NCBI RefSeq assembly: GCF_029633865.1
Contig: NC_079211.1
Span: forward strand, 3,139,739-3,203,738
DNA from: Lampris incognitus
Taxonomy: Eukaryota > Chordata > Actinopteri > Lampriformes > Lampridae
DNA length: 64,000 nucleotides
Direction: 5' to 3'
The translations under genes and the position numbers were made by a program. Of this stretch, positions 50,490 to 61,744 are shown one piece after another (within the stretch, counting starts at the first letter, position 1; the number at the start of each line of letters is the position of its first letter). The notes beneath the pieces are model-generated. The model saw nothing but the letters and a program-made list of their open reading frames with translations, searched no databases and was not told the DNA's origin.

Positions 50490-53170
50490 CATTAGCTGTT
50501 CAGCAACCTGACTGCCTGTGGAAAGAAACTATTACTGAGATGGGTGGTGTGTGAGTTGATGCTCCGGTCTTCTAGATGGAGGGAGGGAGGGAGAACAGAA
50601 CATGAGCAGAGTGGCTGGTGTCCTTAACGATGTTTTGGGCTCTCTTTCTGCAGCAAGTGTTGTAAATATTTAAGTTGTGGTAGTCCCATGCCAATGATTT
50701 TTTTTGTTGCTGTCCACACTATGATGCAGCCTGTCAACACACTCTCCGTGGTACTGCGATTAAAATTCACAAGAGTTTTGGTACTCATGCCAAAACTCTT
50801 GAGACACCTCAGTAGATACAGTCTCTGCTGTACCCTCTTGAGGATGCAACTGGTGTTGAGAGACCATGTGAGGGTGTCTGTGGTGTGTAAACTGAGAAAT
50901 CTAAGACAATCCACAATTTCAACAGATGACCCATTGATGGAAATAGGAAAGTGATTTTCACTGATCTATCTAAGGTCAACAACGATTTCTTTTGTCTTAT
51001 TGACATTTACAGAGAGGTTGTTATCATGGCACCATATGGTTAAATGTTCCACGTCCCTCCTGTAGGCCCCTTCATCACTGTCACTTATTAGGCCAATCGC
51101 TGTGGTGTCATCTGCAAATTTAATGATGCTGTTGTCATATTTGGCAACACAGTTGTGTGAAAACAGACTGAACAATAGGGGACTGAGACAGCAGCCCTGA
51201 GGTACACCAGTCCTAAGAGCTAATGTGGATGAATGTGTTTTACCTATTCTCACAGTCGGGGGCCTGTCTGTCAGGAAATCAAATAACCAATTACAGATAG
51301 ATTTGCCCAGACCAAGACCTCTGAGTTTCAACACCAGTTTGGATGGTACAGTTGTATTAAAAGCATAGCTCTAATCAATAAACCACATTCTGACACAGGT
51401 ATTTTTCTTTTCAAGGTGTACTAAAGCAGTATACAGAGCAAGTGAGATAGCGCCATCTACAGATCTATTGGAACAGTAGGCAAAATGTAATGGGGCAGGA
51501 ATGTTAAATTTTATATATGATATTACCAATCTTTCCAGACTCTTCGTTATAACAGAGGTCAAAACAACAGGTTGATTAAGGCAAGAGACGGGTGTTTTTT
51601 TAGTTACAGGCACAAGGGTGGTTTTCTTAACACACAGTGGAACCACACACAATGACAGGGACAGGTTAAAATGTCAGTAAAAACCTGATATAGCTGAGTG
51701 TAAAATGCTTTGAAGACACGGGAAGGGATACCATCTGGGCCAGCAGCTTAACGAGCCTTAGCCCTTTTAAAAGTTTTACTCACACTGGTCTCTCACCTGT
51801 AGATCGACTTCACCTGGTGGGCACTGTGCTGCTGTCCCTGGGTCCAAGTTGTGAGCTTCAAAGCAGTCATACAGGTTGTTAAACTCATCCAGGAGAGAGG
51901 CAGAGGTGTTGATAGCCTCACTGGGTTTTGATTTGTAGTCCGTAGTCACCTGCAGCCCTTCCACATGTGCTGTGAGTCACAGCCACTGTGGCCCTTTTCC
52001 AGTTTGTCCCTATATGGTCTTTTAGCGGCTTTGATGGCTCTCCTTATATAGGTCATACCTGGATTTTTTTTTTGTAACATCCCTTATCCTGATTTAAAAC
52101 CAGTGATAACCTCAGTCGAATGCAGCTGTTAATCCAGGGCTTCTGGTTGGGGTCGGAGCAAATAGACCGTACAGGGATACAGTTATCCACATAGAATCTA
52201 ACATAGCCAGTGACCAATTCAGCATACTCATCCAAACTCGAGGCTGAATCCTTATAGACCGACCAGTCTGTTGATTCAAAACATCCCTGAAGTTTGGATT
52301 CCTGTTCTGTAGTCCAGCAGTGTACTGCACGCACTTCACTTTCTGCTTTTGGGCGGGAAGCAAGAGCACTGAGGTGGTCGGATTTCCCAAAGTGTGGTCG
52401 TGGGATAGATCTGTAAAACTGTCTTGACCCTGGAGTAACAGTGGTTTAGAGTCTTATTGCCTCCTGTTAGGCAGGTGACATGTTAGTAAGAACTTGGTAG
52501 CATAGATTTCTGGTTACGGTGGTTAAAGTCTCCTGCCCACTTGAAATGGCCTCAAGGTACAAGTTTTCCTGCCTGCTAATGGCTCCATACAGATCTTCCA
52601 GCACCACAGTGGCAGTAGCTTGTGGCAGTATATAGACAGTAGTTAACAACACGCAGCGGAATTCCCTTGGGAGATGGAATGATCTGCTCCTTATATTATT
52701 GTTAGTTATTCCAAAATTGGTGAACAGGACTGAGAGAGACTATTTCCACCTCAGTGCACCATAAATTGTAAACAAAGAAGCATACACCACCTCCCTTTAC
52801 CTTGCCAGTATTCATCATGGAATGTTCCATGTGATGCACAGAAAAGCCCTCTGGTTGTATAGCCCTATGAGGTGTATTAGGGCCCGGCCATGTCTCTGTA
52901 AAGTAGAACACATGACAGCCCTTCATTTCCCTGTGAGCGCTTATTCGGCAATGAAGTTCGTCCAGCTTGTTGTCGAGAGACTGGATGTTACACAGCAGTG
53001 TGCAAGGAATCGGGAGCCAGGCAGGATGCTGTCCTATCCTCACCAGGGCACCGCCTCATTTACCTTGCCTCCAGCAGCATTGTCTGCAACAATTACTCCG
53101 TGGTGGTACCTGTTTGTTGTAGGTAGTCTCTCTCGGCAAGTCCCACGTGTTCCAGCTGTTAGGAACATCT
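50490..53170 (-). pseudogene. L2/CR1-type LINE, antisense, about 2.7 kb, endonuclease to C-terminus
   Basis: Minus strand in order: endonuclease start (NIQSLDNKLDELHCRISAHR, CHVFYFTETWPGPNTP, KGGGVCFFV; 53,040-52,760), linker pieces (52,390-51,780), RT ([56 protein letters not shown]; 51,334-50,966), thumb (TWSLNTSCILKRVQQRLYLL, GMSTKTLVNFNRSTTESVL; 50,914-50,700) and terminal SFFPQAVRLLN (about 50,495-50,530). At least four frame breaks or stops. The most complete LINE in the window. Confidence 0.88.
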
Positions 53171-53467
53171 AATCTTATGTCCAGTTAAAACCGCTGATCA
53201 TAGGTAATTGTGCAAGGCATGTTTTGTGTAACCTCTCATCTCTCTCATTCCTCTCTCCTCTCTCTCATCCACCACAGGACTGACAGAAGGAGTAAGATTG
53301 TGATTAATTTCCGAAATGTAAAATACTTGCCAGGTAGCATTTGTGGATGCTTAGCTTTACTGACAGGGAAGGACAACTTCTCAATTTCATAGTATTTAGA
53401 AATGATTAACAATAGCTGTTTTACAAATACTTGATTTGTAATGATCTTAGACTTGTATTTCCAATCA

Positions 53468-53873
53468 AATACACTCCAGTCAGGTCCGCGGTGGTGTGGC
53501 GGTCTAAGCATCGGCTTTGTGTTGATGCAGTTGCCCACTGGGGACCGGGGTTCGCGCCTCGGTCTCGCCAGATCCGACTATGGCCGGATTCGATGGAGCA
53601 GCATTGGCAGTGCTGTCTTCGGGAGGGGGGCGGAGTCGGCTTGTGTTTGTCACATGAATGCGTCTCTGTGGGTGTCCGAAAAAGCAGTGGTTCGGCCTGG
53701 ATTCGCCTTGTCACGGAAGTTGCGAGGCGTCTCCTTCGAGACTGCCGGCCAGAGTGATGCAGTTGGTGAATGCATGCAGTACGAGGGTGAATGTTTGAAC
53801 TAGAATAGGGAGTGATTGGCCACTAAATTGGGAGAAAAATCAGAAATAAATTTTTAAAAAATGCACTCCAGTC
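53468..53873 (+). mobile_element. tRNA-derived SINE family A, full length, target duplication
   Basis: 53,482-53,858: head GGTCCGCGGTGGTGTGGCGG with B-box-like GGGTTCGCGCCTC, body CGGATTCGATGGAGCAGCAT and GGAGTCGGCTTGTGTTTGTC, 3' end GGGAGAAAAATCAGAAATAA. Flanks AATACACTCCAGTC and AATGCACTCCAGTC form a duplication with one mismatch. Antisense copy at 6922-7256. Confidence 0.88.
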
Positions 53874-53874
53874 T

Positions 53875-54830
53875 GATACCTTGTTTAACTCCCTTTACTG
53901 TCGCTTTCTGACAAACATTTCCAGGATGGCTGGTCTCTTTGTCCTCTCAAACTGTATTTCAACACATCGTCCCCGGCCAAACATTTACCCATCTGATTTG
54001 ATCCGAAAGACATGGAAGTTTCCTCATCTGTTGTTCCTCCTCCTCCTCCTCAGACTCCTGTGTTCAGAAATGGAGGCTGGTGTCTATTTAGTCTGAGGTG
54101 TCCTTTGACGATATGGCCTCCTCTGGGACCCTTTGAAGAAAGAATGTCTACTCTTTAGTCAAGTGTTGGAGGTAATTGAAGTTTCACTTATATCTAAAAG
54201 GTTAGCAGGGTGTACACAGATTTGTGTCGTATTCAAATGAACGCTTGACAAATGAGTTTCCCTGAAGATGTATGATATGCTATTAGCATTTTATTCTAAC
54301 TAATGATGTGAGTGATCAGGATTATGTAGCGATGATAAATCATTTCCGTGTGTTTCATGTGGAGAATGACAATGCCTTATGGCTCTTTACTGGGCATAAG
54401 ACCTGGGTGAAATTATGTCCACAAACCATTTTAAGCCTCAGGGTTAACCTGCTCGCTGCAGCAGATGGATGATGTTTACTGCTTCAACTCAGCTAATGTC
54501 AAGTGAGTTGTTAAAGGCAGAAAGCTATGCGAGACTCTATAAAACTCATCCATTTGGGAACAAAGGCTGAAATAAACTTAGAAATATATTTAAATATTCC
54601 CAACTATGGTTACACGAGCTTTTTGGAAATTGATATTTTGTATTGATCTTATAGTTTATTTTTAGTTAAAGTAGCCCCAATGTACATGCCTTATCACAAT
54701 ATGTTGCACTGTCTATGGTACAAGTCTGCTATTCCACATGGATTCTTTAGTACTACTATACTGTTAGCAAACGGAATCCTGTATCTTCTACATTTCTACT
54801 ACACTGTTAAGAATCTCCTCACTCTGCTTC
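53875..54830. other. Repeat-poor interval, no gene recognised
   Basis: About 0.95 kb without simple repeats or recognised mobile DNA, containing TAAT-rich stretches (54,270-54,350). No convincing exon. Confidence 0.4.
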
Positions 54831-54837
54831 TATATAA

Positions 54838-55065
54838 TAATACTAGTAGGAGTAGTAGCAGTAGCCATAGTAGCAGCAGTATACCAGTCATAGTAGTAAA
54901 CGTTGTAATTGTAGTGATACTGGTTGATAGCTGTTGTAGTAGTGGTAGTGGTGGCAGTAGAAGGAGTAGCAGTCGTAGTAGTAGTTGTAACAGTAGTAGT
55001 GATACTGGTAGTTTTCATAGTAGTAGTAGTGGTGGCAGTCGTAGTAGTAGTAGTTGGTAGTAGTA
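54838..55065. repeat. (TAG)n trinucleotide array
   Basis: TAGTAG/CAGTAG/TGGTAG variants over about 230 bp. The motif equals the RTE LINE tail, but no LINE body is attached. Confidence 0.93.
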
Positions 55066-55329
55066 GCCAGCTCCCGGCTTCTGCCTTCGTGAGATTCGGC
55101 TTCATGAGATCGATAACTGCTGGTTATTCTCTTACTTGGTCTTCTCCTCTATATTCTGCTCTAACCTCTTAATTTGTCCTACCGATTTCAGTTTTTTTTT
55201 GTGCTTAGTTCACTTATCGCTAGCCTCGCTAGGTTTCTTTCTCAAATGACTCGTGTTTAGTAGGCAGCCTTTCGTTCCTAGTTTGTTTACTAGCTTCAAG
55301 CCTAGCCTAGCATAGCAGTTAACTTTATT

Positions 55330-55560
55330 GCATTTGCAGTCAGAGCGGCCTCATTAAAACAATGGTGTGTGGTGACTGTTCTACAGTTACAGATAGGTTG
55401 TCTCTACTGGAGAGATGTGTCAGTGCGTTAGAGCAGCTTTGTTCAGCTAGGATTATGTTAGATGTGACAGGCACTCCAGATAGTCCCGGGCCTGACATCA
55501 GACCTGGTATTGTTAGCACTAGCTCAGCCTCATTGAAAGATGCGGTGGACTGTTTGCCAG
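55330..55560 (+). pseudogene. LINE ORF1-like 5' fragment
   Basis: ATG 55,362: MVCGDCSTVTDRLSLLERCV, SALEQLCSARIM: a CxxC followed by a short coiled coil, as at the start of ORF1 in fish L2-type LINEs. A plausible 5' leader (55,180-55,360) precedes it. It joins directly to Penelope-like sequence. Confidence 0.45.
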
Positions 55561-55564
55561 CATG

Positions 55565-56285
55565 GAAAGGCTCGCAAGAGCAAACCACCTATTGTGTGAC
55601 AAGATCTGCAGTCACCTCTCCCAACTGCAAACCTGTTTTCGTCCCTCACCATCTCTGTCTCGATTGTTTGCAGACCCCAAAACATGCTGTGCCAGAAATT
55701 GGTCACCCCAAGGATTGGGTCCCCTGGCACAAACAGAGCAATATAGTTTATGTGGTTAAGTGCTGAGAGGATTGCCATAACTTGTACATCAGGGACACCA
55801 AACAGATGATGGCTAAGAGGATGGCACAACACGGAAGAGCTAATGCATCAGGCCAGGACTCTGCACTCTACACCATCTACAGGCCAGTGGCCACACTTTC
55901 GAGTACAAAGATGTGCACATCCTTGATAGGGAAGAATGCTGGTTTGAATGGGGAGTCAAAGAGGCCATCTTTGTGATGAAGGAATGACCATCCCTGAACC
56001 AAGGGGGGTGGCTAAAAATACATCTGTTGCCGTCTTAAAATGCTGTAATTGCAACTATTCCTCAATCCTCTGTGAATAGTACACATGGCCATTGAAACTC
56101 TAGTTAATGGTCACACCTATTTGCATCTGAAACTGATTGCTGGTTTTGGTCGTTATGCAGCTGTGCTGTTTATAAGGTTGGAGGATACTTGCAGTCATTT
56201 GAGACTGACAAAGTCACTTGGATGAGTGATGGAACGTCTCTCCCATTAAACGTTGTGTCCAGATGAACTGATTCACCTTTCTCTG
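55565..56285 (+). pseudogene. Penelope-like element: GIY-YIG endonuclease relic and 3' UTR
   Basis: SNIVYVVKC, then after a stop CHNLYIRDTKQMMAKRMAQH, GRANASGQDSALYTIYRPVA, then in another frame VHILDREEC-like and FERGVKEAIF-like codons. This is the C-terminal GIY-YIG domain of Penelope-like retroelements, here with IVY and YIR in place of GIY and YIG, stops and frameshifts. The 3' UTR (GATGAGTGATGGAACGTCTC, CCAGATGAACTGATTCACC) matches the 22.5-kb copy. Confidence 0.8.
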
Positions 56286-56575
56286 ATTTTCTCATTACTG
56301 CTCCGAACCAGACCATGATGGACATACACAGGACAGATTCAATGACTGCGGTATATAACTGGATCAACAGCTCGTAGTGTTGTCTGCAAACGTCAGGAAT
56401 TTAACAGCTGGGTCCTTGGAGGTAGAGTATCATTGGTGTAAAGGGAGAAGAGCAGTGGGGAGAGGACACATACCTGTGGGGCATCAATGCTGACTGTCTG
56501 TATACCAGAAGTGACTTCCCCCAGCCTCACCTGCTGTTTCCTGCCTGTCAGGAAGCTGGTGATCCACTGATAGAT
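56286..56575 (-). pseudogene. Antisense LINE fragments (Rex1/CR1-like)
   Basis: The minus strand reads WITSFLTGRKQQVRLGEVTS, then [18 protein letters not shown] (normally PQGC), and separately LYTAVIESVLCMSIMVWFGA. The RT core between them is deleted. Confidence 0.7.
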
Positions 56576-56576
56576 G

Positions 56577-56625
56577 GGTAGGCAACGGAATAGACTGCTT
56601 CTCTACATGGACGCCCTTTCATTGG
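56577..56625 (-). mobile_element. SINE family B head remnant, antisense
   Basis: GGTAGGCAACGGAATAGACT...TACATGGACGCCC: the first about 50 bp of the tRNA-like head. Confidence 0.6.
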
Positions 56626-56756
56626 ACAGAATTTTATTATACAAACATAGCGTTATAACATCAACAAACAACCCCCCCCTACACACACACCTACTCATTC
56701 TCTTGCTTAACATCTCCCTTGTATTTACAGCCATAGTCAGTATATAGCATATTGCA

Positions 56757-57065
56757 GGGCAGCACGGTTACCCAGGGGTTAGCACTGTTGCCTCACAGCA
56801 AGAAGGTCCTGGGTTCAAACCCCAGGCCATCCCAGGTCCTTTCTGTGTGGAGTTTGCATGTTTTCCCCATGTCTGTGGGTTTCCTCCAGGTGCTCCGGTT
56901 TCCTCCCACCATTAAAAAGACATGCATGTTAGGGTTAATACTCCTGCCTGTGCCCCTGAGCAAGGCAATGGAAAGAAGAACTGGAGTTGGTCCCCGGGTG
57001 CTGCAGCTGCCCCCTGCTGCTCCTGTGTGTGTTTGATGGGTTAAATGCAGAGGATTGTGTCGCGC
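56757..57065 (+). mobile_element. V-SINE-like SINE, second subfamily
   Basis: GGGCAGCACGGTTACCCAGG head, AAGAAGGTCCTGGGTTCAAA, central GTGTGGAGTTTGCATG, then ATTAAAAAGACATGCATGTT and CAAGGCAATGGAAAGAAGAA as in the 34.56-kb copy. Confidence 0.85.
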
Positions 57066-58295
57066 TGTATCTGAAATCCCCAACATATCAGTGGATGGAT
57101 TGGCCAGGTATAGGTAGGCTTCCCGGGTGACTAGAGGACTGGTTGAGGCACGGCTCTGCTCCCGAAACTTAGTTAACAAGTTAACTTCATTTCTGTGGTG
57201 CATTGAGAAAAATGACTCTGCAAGCTCTGTGAATGTACTTTCTCCATGTTGCCAGTGACAGGCAGCTCACTGAGCTAACCAGACATCTTCATCATACCAA
57301 TTCATAAATGCTATTTCAGTTCCCATAAAGTTTTATGAGCACATTTAAACAAATAAGCACTTTAACTAGGAGGTGTCAGTTTGAGTTTTTCTGTTTGCGG
57401 GAGAGAGGTGAACTCCAGCACATGGCCACAAAATAATGGACCGGGAAAGTTGGCTTAAAACGTTTTAAAAACAATAAATAACGTTGCTGATATCAGCATT
57501 AAAATCGGGGTGATAACAGCAATTGCATTTCTGCCAGCTGTTATTCCTCATGCATACTGCACCGAGCCATAACTGAACCTCCCACGATAAAGAGAAGCGA
57601 CATTTGTTTCTTTTCACCACCAGAATGGCCACAGTTTTATTACTGGAGACAGGCTTTCTGCCAAAACTGGAACACATTTGACCTGTACACATCCAACACA
57701 TACACGTATGTGAGTTAATACTGCACACAGACTTGTCTTTCAATATAAAGACCTACAAAAGCATCGCCAGCAGGTCTCCTACATGACAGAGATTATCCCA
57801 GCTGAGACCAGAGACTGCATGTCTCCAAGCTAAATGCGCATGAGTTCCTGAGACAAACCTTATTTCCCATGTCGCTATGGGAGGGCGTGCGGTTTGACAG
57901 TGTGTATGCGAGAAAACCGTTTGCTCTACCAGACACGGAGGTCATTTAGTCGAGCACTGAATCTGACTGGTTCTCAGGCTGGATGAGGAGATCTGCCAGC
58001 TGGGTGGCTTATCTTGACCTTTTTATCACCGCAGTTCCCACTCTTCAGAGAATGTTCTTTAATCAAACCACACAGTCTGATACAGTTGTATTAATCCACT
58101 TTAATCACCCAGTCAGTCACATCTGATTTAAGAAGCGCTTCCCATGTGTGAAAATGTGATGTTAGGTGAGTAATTAATATCAGAAGGAATAAAATAACAC
58201 AAGCATAAAAGAAGAGAACACATGGGTTTGTGGTTCAGATCAGACCATGAACATCACATGGTAATGGAACACAAACAGGGTCAGATGTGGATATT
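57066..58295. other. No gene or repeat recognised
   Basis: About 1.2 kb of ordinary composition with no supported ORF or repeat family. Confidence 0.45.
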
Positions 58296-58299
58296 TCAC

Positions 58300-58715
58300 A
58301 CTACTACAACTACTACTACTACTACTACTATTATTGGGCGGCACGGTGGTGCAGGGGTTAGCACAGTTGCCTCACAGCAAGAAGGTTCTGGGTTCGAGCC
58401 CCGGGGTAGTCCAACCTTGGTGGGTCGTCCCGGGTCGTCCTCTGTGTGGAGTTTGCATGTTCTCCCCATGTCTGTGTGGGTTTCCTCCAGGGGCTCCGGT
58501 TTCCTCCCACAGTCCAAAGACATGTAGGTCAGGTGACTCACCCGTACTAACTTGTCCCTAGGTGTGTGTGTGTGTGTGGTGGGGGGGGCACAGTGTGATG
58601 GACTGGCGGTCTGTCCAGGGTGTCTCCCTGCAGGCCGTCCAATGTCTGCTGGGATAGGCTCCAGCATCCCTGTGACCCTGAGAGCAGGATAAGCGGTTCA
58701 GATAATGGATGGATT
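58300..58715 (+). mobile_element. (TAC)n array followed by full-length V-SINE-like SINE
   Basis: CTACTACTACTACTACTATT, then GGGCGGCACGGTGGTGCAGG head at 58,336, central TGTGGAGTTTGCATGTTCTC, GACATGTAGGTCAGGTGACT, 3' GTCTGTCCAGGGTGTCTCCC and a GGATGGATTATTATT tail. TATTATT on both sides may be the target duplication. Confidence 0.88.
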
Positions 58716-58759
58716 ATTATTATTATTATTTCTTTCGTGCTTCCTGTTTTACATCCTGT

Positions 58760-59470
58760 AGAGCCGGGTCCAAACTATGGACCTGAGGCACTATAGGGCG
58801 GATGTCTCTTGATTGACAGTACTCGTTGTAGTATGTGGGCTGTTCCGAGTAGGGGGATCTTCTGGACTGCATGGATGTTGGTGTTGCCTGGGATACGGTT
58901 GGTGAACTTTTCCATTCCCTTCTTCATGAGTCCTAGAGCTCCGATGACCACTGGTGTTGTTTGGGTCTTCATTCCCCACATCCTGTTGACTTCAGTCTCC
59001 AGGTCTCTGTACTTGGTCAGCTTCTCTGTGACTTTCACTGAGGTGTGTTTTTTGGATGGTATTGCCATGTCGATGAGCATGCTCCTCTTTTGCTTCCTGT
59101 CCTTGATAACGATGTCGGGCTTGTTGGCTGTTAACTCTCTGTCAGTGTGGATGGGCGTGTCTTCAGAGGATGGTGACGTCATTGTTCTCAGTGACCGTGT
59201 TTGGCTGATGTTGGTACCACGTCTCAGTGGTCTTGGTCTTGTAACTCCTGCAGATCTTCTAGTGCAGGTATGCTGCTGCCTTGTTGTGCCTGTACATGTA
59301 CTCGGTCTTTGCCAGTTCCGGGCAGCCTGAGACAACGTGGTCGATGGTTTCTTCGTATATTCCACAGATTCTGCATTTTGCGTCTGTTCCATCTTTGATG
59401 ATGTGATGGTGACAGGATCTGGTTGCCAGGCTCTGGGCTTGTGCAGCGATTATCAGACCCTCCATCTCTG
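58760..59470 (-). pseudogene. R2/R4-like LINE C-terminus: CCHC finger and restriction-like endonuclease
   Basis: Minus strand: EGLIIAAQAQSLATRSCHHH, then CRICGIYEETIDHVVSGC (C-x2-C-x7-H-x4-C). In another frame come IHTDRELTANKPDIVIKDRK, SMLIDMAIP, KLTKYRDLETEVNRMWGMKT, PVVIGALGLMKKGMEKF and LLGTAHILQRVLSIK. The CCHC finger followed by a PD...(D)-type nuclease core is the signature of LINEs with a restriction-like endonuclease (R2, R4/Dong, teleost Rex6). A frame break separates the two parts. The RT is absent. Confidence 0.65.
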
Positions 59471-59479
59471 CTTTCAGTC

Positions 59480-59640
59480 TGGTTTTTATTATTATTATTT
59501 ATAAACTATATACTAACTTTATTTTATTTATTTATTTATTTTATGTACTTTACATTTATTTATTTACTATTTATTATTATTTACTATTTTTTATTCATAA
59601 ATTTCATAATTTCATTATATTTGTGTTATCCTCTTTCAGT
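59480..59640. repeat. AT-rich TTAT/TTTA simple repeat
   Basis: Tandem TTATTATT and TTTATTTATTTA-type sequence. Confidence 0.85.
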
Positions 59641-59669
59641 GTTGTATTGTGTAAGTTGTGTAAACACAA

Positions 59670-59985
59670 CATCATGTCACGTTGTGCGTCTTGGGGGGGA
59701 GATCCTCCTCTGCTGCTCTCCCTGAGCTTTCTTCCTGGTGTTTCTCCCTGTTAAAGGTTTTTAGGGAGTTGTTCCTTATCCGGTGTGAGGTGTAAGGACA
59801 GGGTGTTGTGTCGCTGTAAGGACAGGGTGTTGTGTCGCTGTAAGGACAGGGTGTTGTGTCGCTGTAAGGACAGGGTGTTGTGTTGCTGTAAGGACAGGGT
59901 GTTGTGTCGCTGTAAAGCCGCTGAGGCACGTGTGTAGCTTGTGGCATGGGGCTATACAGATAACACTGACTTGACTATTCTCACT
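59670..59985 (+). mobile_element. LINE 3' UTR (sense) with 24-bp minisatellite
   Basis: CTGAGCTTTCTTCCTGGTGT, TTTCTCCCTGTTAAAGG and GGGCTATACAGATAACACTG...CTTGAC form the usual 3' end of a fish LINE. Within it GTAAGGACAGGGTGTTGTGT + CGCT is repeated five times (59,792-59,911). Confidence 0.8.
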
Positions 59986-59999
59986 TGTTTCTGAAGTCC

Positions 60000-60620
60000 T
60001 CTGGAAACGAACTGCATCATCATGTTTTCTACCTTTTGACCCAGGGTGATCGTCTCCATCTTTTCAGTGGTTTGGAGTAAAGGAGACCTGAGGACTGTGA
60101 AGACAAACGTGTGTCCCCGGCAGCATCAGGGATGGACGCTGTCATGGCTGTCGTCTGTACACAACGGTGTGGTGATGGAATGCGACCAGAACAGCCGCCG
60201 GCGGTCACCTTGAGACACGGGTCAAACTGCTGCCACGCCATCCAGGAAACCACCATGAAGACCTCTGTCTGGCCCAAACACCCAGGTACAGCAACACCAC
60301 CTGTCACGACACCACCCTTACACTCGGCAAGGCCTAATTAAACACACACACACACACGTGTGACTTGCTGTCCATTAGAGGAGCTCTTGTCTGTCGGCGT
60401 GTTTATCGCTGAAACAAGTCGTTAAGACATCTCTAAAATTAACACCCCCACAAAGTTCTGGCCACATGCAGTATTTTGTGCTTGGGTAAAAAGTGGTTCT
60501 GATGGGTTGATTACCTCATTTTGATTCTGGTTCTAATCATTCTGATTGCCCAATTTCCCTGAAGCCAGAAGTCAAGAGGCTTAGTGAGCTGTTAAGATGA
60601 ACAAGATAGATAGATGATGA
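60000..60620. other. No gene or repeat recognised
   Basis: About 0.6 kb of unique sequence with a short (CA)n at 60,342-60,356. No supported gene. Confidence 0.45.
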
Positions 60621-60623
60621 TAG

Positions 60624-60848
60624 CGGCACGGTGGCGCAGTGGTTAGCATGGTCGCCTCACAACAAGAAGGTCCTGGGTTCGAGCCCCGGGGTAGTCCAAC
60701 CTTGTGGGTGGTCCCGGGTCGTCCTCTGTGTGGAGTTTGCATGTTCTCCCCGTGTCTGTGTGAGTTTCCTCCGGGGGCTCCGGTTTCCTCCCACAGTCCA
60801 AAGACATGTAGGTCAGGTGACTCACCCGTACTACATTGTCCCTAGGTA
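60624..60848 (+). mobile_element. V-SINE-like SINE, 3' part replaced by simple repeats
   Basis: GCGGCACGGTGGCGCAGTGG head through GTGTGGAGTTTGCATG and ACTACATTGTCCCTAGGTAT; instead of the normal 3' region it runs into (GT)n and a GA tract. Confidence 0.88.
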
Positions 60849-60849
60849 T

Positions 60850-60891
<42 letters not shown>

Positions 60892-61220
60892 GGAGAGAGA
60901 GGTAGACAGAGAGGTAAAGAGGAGAGAGAGATAGACAGAGAGCTAGAGAGAGGAGAGAGAGGTAGACAGAGAGGAGAGAGAGGTAGAGAGAGGTAGCAAG
61001 AGAGTGAGAGAGAGGAGAGAGGCAGAGAGAGAGCGAAAGAGAGGTAGAAAGGTGGAGAGCAGTAGAGAGAAAGCGAGAGAGAGGTAGAGAGAGAGAGAGG
61101 TAGAGAGAGAGTTAGAGAGAGAGGTAGCGAAAGGTAGACAGAGAGAGCGAGAGAGAGGTAGCGAGAGGTAGACGGAGAGATAGAGGTAGAGAGATAAAGA
61201 GAGATAAAGAGAGAGGGACA
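60849..61220. repeat. (GT)n then purine (GAGAGA/GGTAGA) tract
   Basis: About 40 bp of GT followed by 330 bp of almost pure purine with GAGAGAGGTAGACAGAGAG units on the + strand. Confidence 0.95.
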
Positions 61221-61744
61221 GGTTATGTTGTTTTGCTTCTCTCGGAAAGGGGGTGATATGGCCGGCTGTTGGCTCTCGACAGGAAGTGCTGTCATTTTGT
61301 GGAGGTAGAAATCAGCCCAAGACTGGCTTTACTTAGCCGGCATGTGTGTGTAGTGTGTGTAGTGTGTGTGTAGTGTGTGAGTATCATCATGTACATATCA
61401 CAACATACAACCTGCTGCAGAGCAGAGGGGAAAGGGCGTCGAGTTGAACTGGTTGTTCGAAGTTCAGACTGCGCTTTACATTTCCAACCATTATTTATCC
61501 GTGGAACATTCTGAACGCTTCTTCGTCATGTCAGCTGAGGACTGACGTTACATCATAAAGCCTGCAGCCATCTGAAGGTTGTTCTCACATTTCCAGCTGT
61601 CAATCACTTTGTGTCAGTCGGTGTTGTGGTTGTCAAAATGGAAGCGAGCTCGTTCTTCTGACCTCTTGAAATGTCTCCCCCCACCCCACCCCAGCTGTTG
61701 TGTGACAGAACCCCATCATTAGAACCTGCTGCGGTTCTCCAACT
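61221..61744. other. No gene recognised
   Basis: Short TGTGTGTAG repeats at 61,340-61,380; otherwise unremarkable. Confidence 0.45.
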
